Positions 61,985 through 64,000 of a DNA stretch of 64,000 nt are shown here, in pieces (position 1 is the stretch's first letter; each line of letters starts with the position of its first letter). The notes beneath the pieces were generated by a model. It saw only the letters and a program-made list of their open reading frames with translations, was not told where the DNA came from and searched no databases. This DNA is from Bryobacterales bacterium (GTDB lineage Bacteria; Acidobacteriota; Terriglobia; Bryobacterales; UBA6623): NCBI GenBank assembly GCA_026713545.1, contig JAPOOG010000115.1, positions 1 through 64,000 of the forward strand. Reading direction: 5' to 3'. Both the position numbers and the translations under genes were made by a program.

Positions 61985-63886
61985 CTACCCGGAGGCGAAA
62001 TCGAGATTCTCCGTTATACGAATGCCCTCCGAGGAGAATCGTTCCAGAAAGCCGCGGGTCCGTTGCCGAGCTGTCGGTTCCTGCTCGACGCCCAGGTTGA
62101 CGTTGAGCAAGTCGACCATCCAGGGCGCCTTCCGGGCGAATTGCACGTAAGCATCCACCACCACTCTCGAGACCGGGAGCGTCGTGATTTTGGAGTCGTC
62201 GTGGACATCCACGTTCCTGGCCCGCTGAAGCTTCGCGTATTCTTCGGAGAGGAGCCGCGAGAACATCTCTTCGGTAAACGGATCGCCTTCTCGTGCGCCG
62301 GTTTCCGCATCCGGCGCCGTGAGCACGGCCGTCTTGTGGAGCCACTCCCAAAGGATGCTGAGCCGGATCTCGCCGGTCGCCATGTCTTCCATGAGGTAGA
62401 GAACGTCGTCGTCGCCGAAGAAGTCCGCAGGTTTGAGGGCAGCCGCCTGGAAGCCCTGTTCGAAGGCGTTGCCGTACTGGACGGCCACGCTGATCAGGTC
62501 CCTGGCCCCGCGGATCGTCCGGGGAGCTGGTTCGAGAAGCACCAAACCGTCGGCATCGGCATCCGTGTAGGACAGAGGCGGGAACGACCGGCCGGCCTGA
62601 TTCGCCTGGCCGGCCTTCTCCCAAACCGGGCGGATGATATGCACCATCTTCCAGTGGGCCACCCATTTGCCGCTGGCCCCCTCTCTCTGTTCCCGTTCGG
62701 CGCCCAGAACCGCCCTCTTCATGCTCTCGGAGACGCCCGCTTCGGATCCGACCGGGATATTGGGCTCCATGCCGCCTTGCCAGAGCGCGCATTGCCCCTT
62801 GTTGTCGGGAGTGTTGGTCGACCGCCGGACCCGGTCTTCGTAATTCCGCATGTAACCGTAGGTCATGACGACCGCATCGATGTTCGGGTGGATGAAATCC
62901 CGATCCCAGGCCATGGCATCCGCGACGCTGTTGATGTAATCCCAGCGGCCGGTATTGAATCCGACAAACCGGTTCCCCAAGGCCGCACGAATCTCCATCA
63001 ACTGGAACGAGGCCTCGAGTTGCTCGATCAGAACGTATGTCTTGACCGCTCCGCTCGACAACCCCAGGCAGGCCTCCACGCCGCTGAGAATGTCATGCCA
63101 CAGCGCGGCTTCCTCGGCCGTCTGAATCTTCGGCAGGTAGAGAACGAGGCTGGCGCCCTGTTGCAGCAATGACTCGTGGTTGCCGACGACGTAGAGGACC
63201 GCGTCGACCATCGACGCGGAAAACCCGCTGCCGCCGGCGTTGCGAATGTGACGATCATCCAGATGCAGGCCGCGCGCTCGAAAGATTCTGGTGGTGAAGT
63301 CAAGCTGCCGGCGCCAGTCCTCAATCATCTTCCGTCCGAAGAAGCCTTCCGCCCAGGCGTTCATTTCCGCCGCCACAGCCTCGGCCGCCTGTAAGAAGAC
63401 CGGGGCCTTCGCGAATGCCAGACGAAGGTTCCGCTGGTTGTCTAGAGACATCGTCTCGATCTGACCCAGGGCGTCCTCGCCATCGAACATCCAGCCGTCA
63501 GCCCCGGAGAGCAAGGCATAGGCAACATTGCGAATGCTCCTCGCCAACGGCGCGCGCGGTTTGGCGCCGGGACCGGTCCCTTGCACCCACTGGCGCTTCA
63601 GGTCTTCGGGGATCGCGGAACCGGTGAACCGCCCGGCGCGAGCGTCGGCGACCTTGATCCCGGCCCGGGGGATTGTGGATTCAGGGTCCAGAAAACGGAT
63701 CCTTTCACCCTGCCGAGCCCGCCTCCGCCGGCGTTCCAATCGGGCCTGCATCAGAGCCTTGCGATCGCTGTCAAGCCTGGCCAACTCGGCCAGAACCGAA
63801 AGCGCTCTCGGCGTCACCACGTCGGCGTACCGTTCTTGCACTCCCGCCCTGATCTCGAACACATCGGATATCGTCTTCATCATCAT
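61985..63886 (-). CDS. Malate synthase A-like protein, divergent
   Basis: About 633 residues (starts MMMK; any of the three Met codons possible). It aligns along its length with malate synthase A: RGLHLDDRH, YLPKIQTAEEAALWHDI, VLIEQLEASFQLMEIRAALGN then VGFNTGRWDYI, GGMEPNIP, GKWVAHWKMV and LYLMEDMATGEIRLSILWEWLH (with the Asp that acts as base in the family). Differences: FDGEDALGQ in place of the usual DFEDS segment, AHW in place of AHP, and about 100 extra residues. It may condense glyoxylate with acetyl-CoA, or use another pair of substrates. No isocitrate lyase gene is in the window. Confidence 0.85.
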   Translation of the reverse strand: MMMKTISDVFEIRAGVQERYADVVTPRALSVLAELARLDSDRKALMQARLERRRRRARQGERIRFLDPESTIPRAGIKVADARAGRFTGSAIPEDLKRQWVQGTGPGAKPRAPLARSIRNVAYALLSGADGWMFDGEDALGQIETMSLDNQRNLRLAFAKAPVFLQAAEAVAAEMNAWAEGFFGRKMIEDWRRQLDFTTRIFRARGLHLDDRHIRNAGGSGFSASMVDAVLYVVGNHESLLQQGASLVLYLPKIQTAEEAALWHDILSGVEACLGLSSGAVKTYVLIEQLEASFQLMEIRAALGNRFVGFNTGRWDYINSVADAMAWDRDFIHPNIDAVVMTYGYMRNYEDRVRRSTNTPDNKGQCALWQGGMEPNIPVGSEAGVSESMKRAVLGAEREQREGASGKWVAHWKMVHIIRPVWEKAGQANQAGRSFPPLSYTDADADGLVLLEPAPRTIRGARDLISVAVQYGNAFEQGFQAAALKPADFFGDDDVLYLMEDMATGEIRLSILWEWLHKTAVLTAPDAETGAREGDPFTEEMFSRLLSEEYAKLQRARNVDVHDDSKITTLPVSRVVVDAYVQFARKAPWMVDLLNVNLGVEQEPTARQRTRGFLERFSSEGIRITENLDFASG

Positions 63887-64000
63887 CAGACTACGAAAAA
63901 CTCCGTCCGGCTGCTGATCGGCTACGCCTCCGGCGGTGTTTTTGGAAACTCGCGGGGTCTCGGAATCAAAGTGTTCCGACAGGCCGCACGTTTGCGCCCT
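63887..64000. other. Unassigned window end
   Basis: Upstream of the malate synthase-like gene. No gene, repeat or clear promoter is recognised in these 114 bases. Confidence 0.6.

Overview
The window looks like a chromosomal segment of a high-GC Gram-negative bacterium, most likely an Acidobacteriota member of the Bryobacterales/Solibacter type. This placement is inferred from gene content: an Oar-like TonB receptor with an N-terminal carboxypeptidase-regulatory domain, a regulator with the acidobacterial-style N-terminal DNA-binding domain, several BNR sialidase-like proteins, a PhoX/DUF839 protein, Tat-exported enolase-superfamily and ceramidase-like proteins, and BamD and Mla genes that imply an outer membrane. 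No rRNA, tRNA or CRISPR array was seen.

Layout. 0-8 kb: TonB receptor, a frameshifted membrane regulator, an unknown protein and an NAD(P)-binding/DUF2867 protein. 8-11.7 kb: a pyruvate:ferredoxin oxidoreductase of NifJ domain order split into two overlapping genes. 12-18.4 kb: sialidase-like protein, PhoX-like protein, membrane-anchored coiled coil, a GluR0-like ligand-gated potassium channel and a CorC/CNNM-type transporter. 18.6-24.2 kb (minus strand): alpha/beta hydrolase, YajQ, receiver-domain protein, BamD, Rpe, RsmB. 24.3-27.8 kb: an RsbW-like kinase and an RsbV-like STAS protein upstream of mlaE-mlaF-mlaD. 27.9-31.8 kb: hydantoinase/oxoprolinase A and B and a small membrane protein. 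31.9-45.1 kb: a six-gene type 1 BREX phage-defence operon (brxA, brxB, brxC, pglX, pglZ, brxL). 45.1-46.5 kb: remains of a bat operon (5'-truncated batD, batE split by an in-frame TAG). 46.8-59.9 kb: a catabolic/exported-protein cluster (CBM9-like, two paralogous sialidase-like proteins, two enolase-superfamily proteins, S41 protease, DUF255 protein, ceramidase-like protein). 61-64 kb: a methyltransferase and a divergent malate synthase.

The most notable part is the BREX island. Gene order and domains are canonical, but pglX, the methyltransferase that marks self DNA, changes reading frame about 127 codons before its end inside a conserved motif, and its target-recognition region carries G7, G6 and C7 tracts. 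The right edge of the island lies at the brxL stop codon and cuts into batD. A short 18-codon ORF with a strong Shine-Dalgarno sequence precedes brxA.

The intergenic spaces hold at least four dispersed repeat families: (A) elements with CCTGCAT-type inverted ends and CGTGTYT heptamer runs; (B) four MITE-like elements with GCAGCCCGTGG inverted ends, all between 46 and 58.4 kb; (C) two roughly 360-bp copies; and (D) a 94-bp sequence present near both ends of the window. Several genes start within about 6-14 bases of a -10-like hexamer, which suggests frequent leaderless or near-leaderless transcripts.
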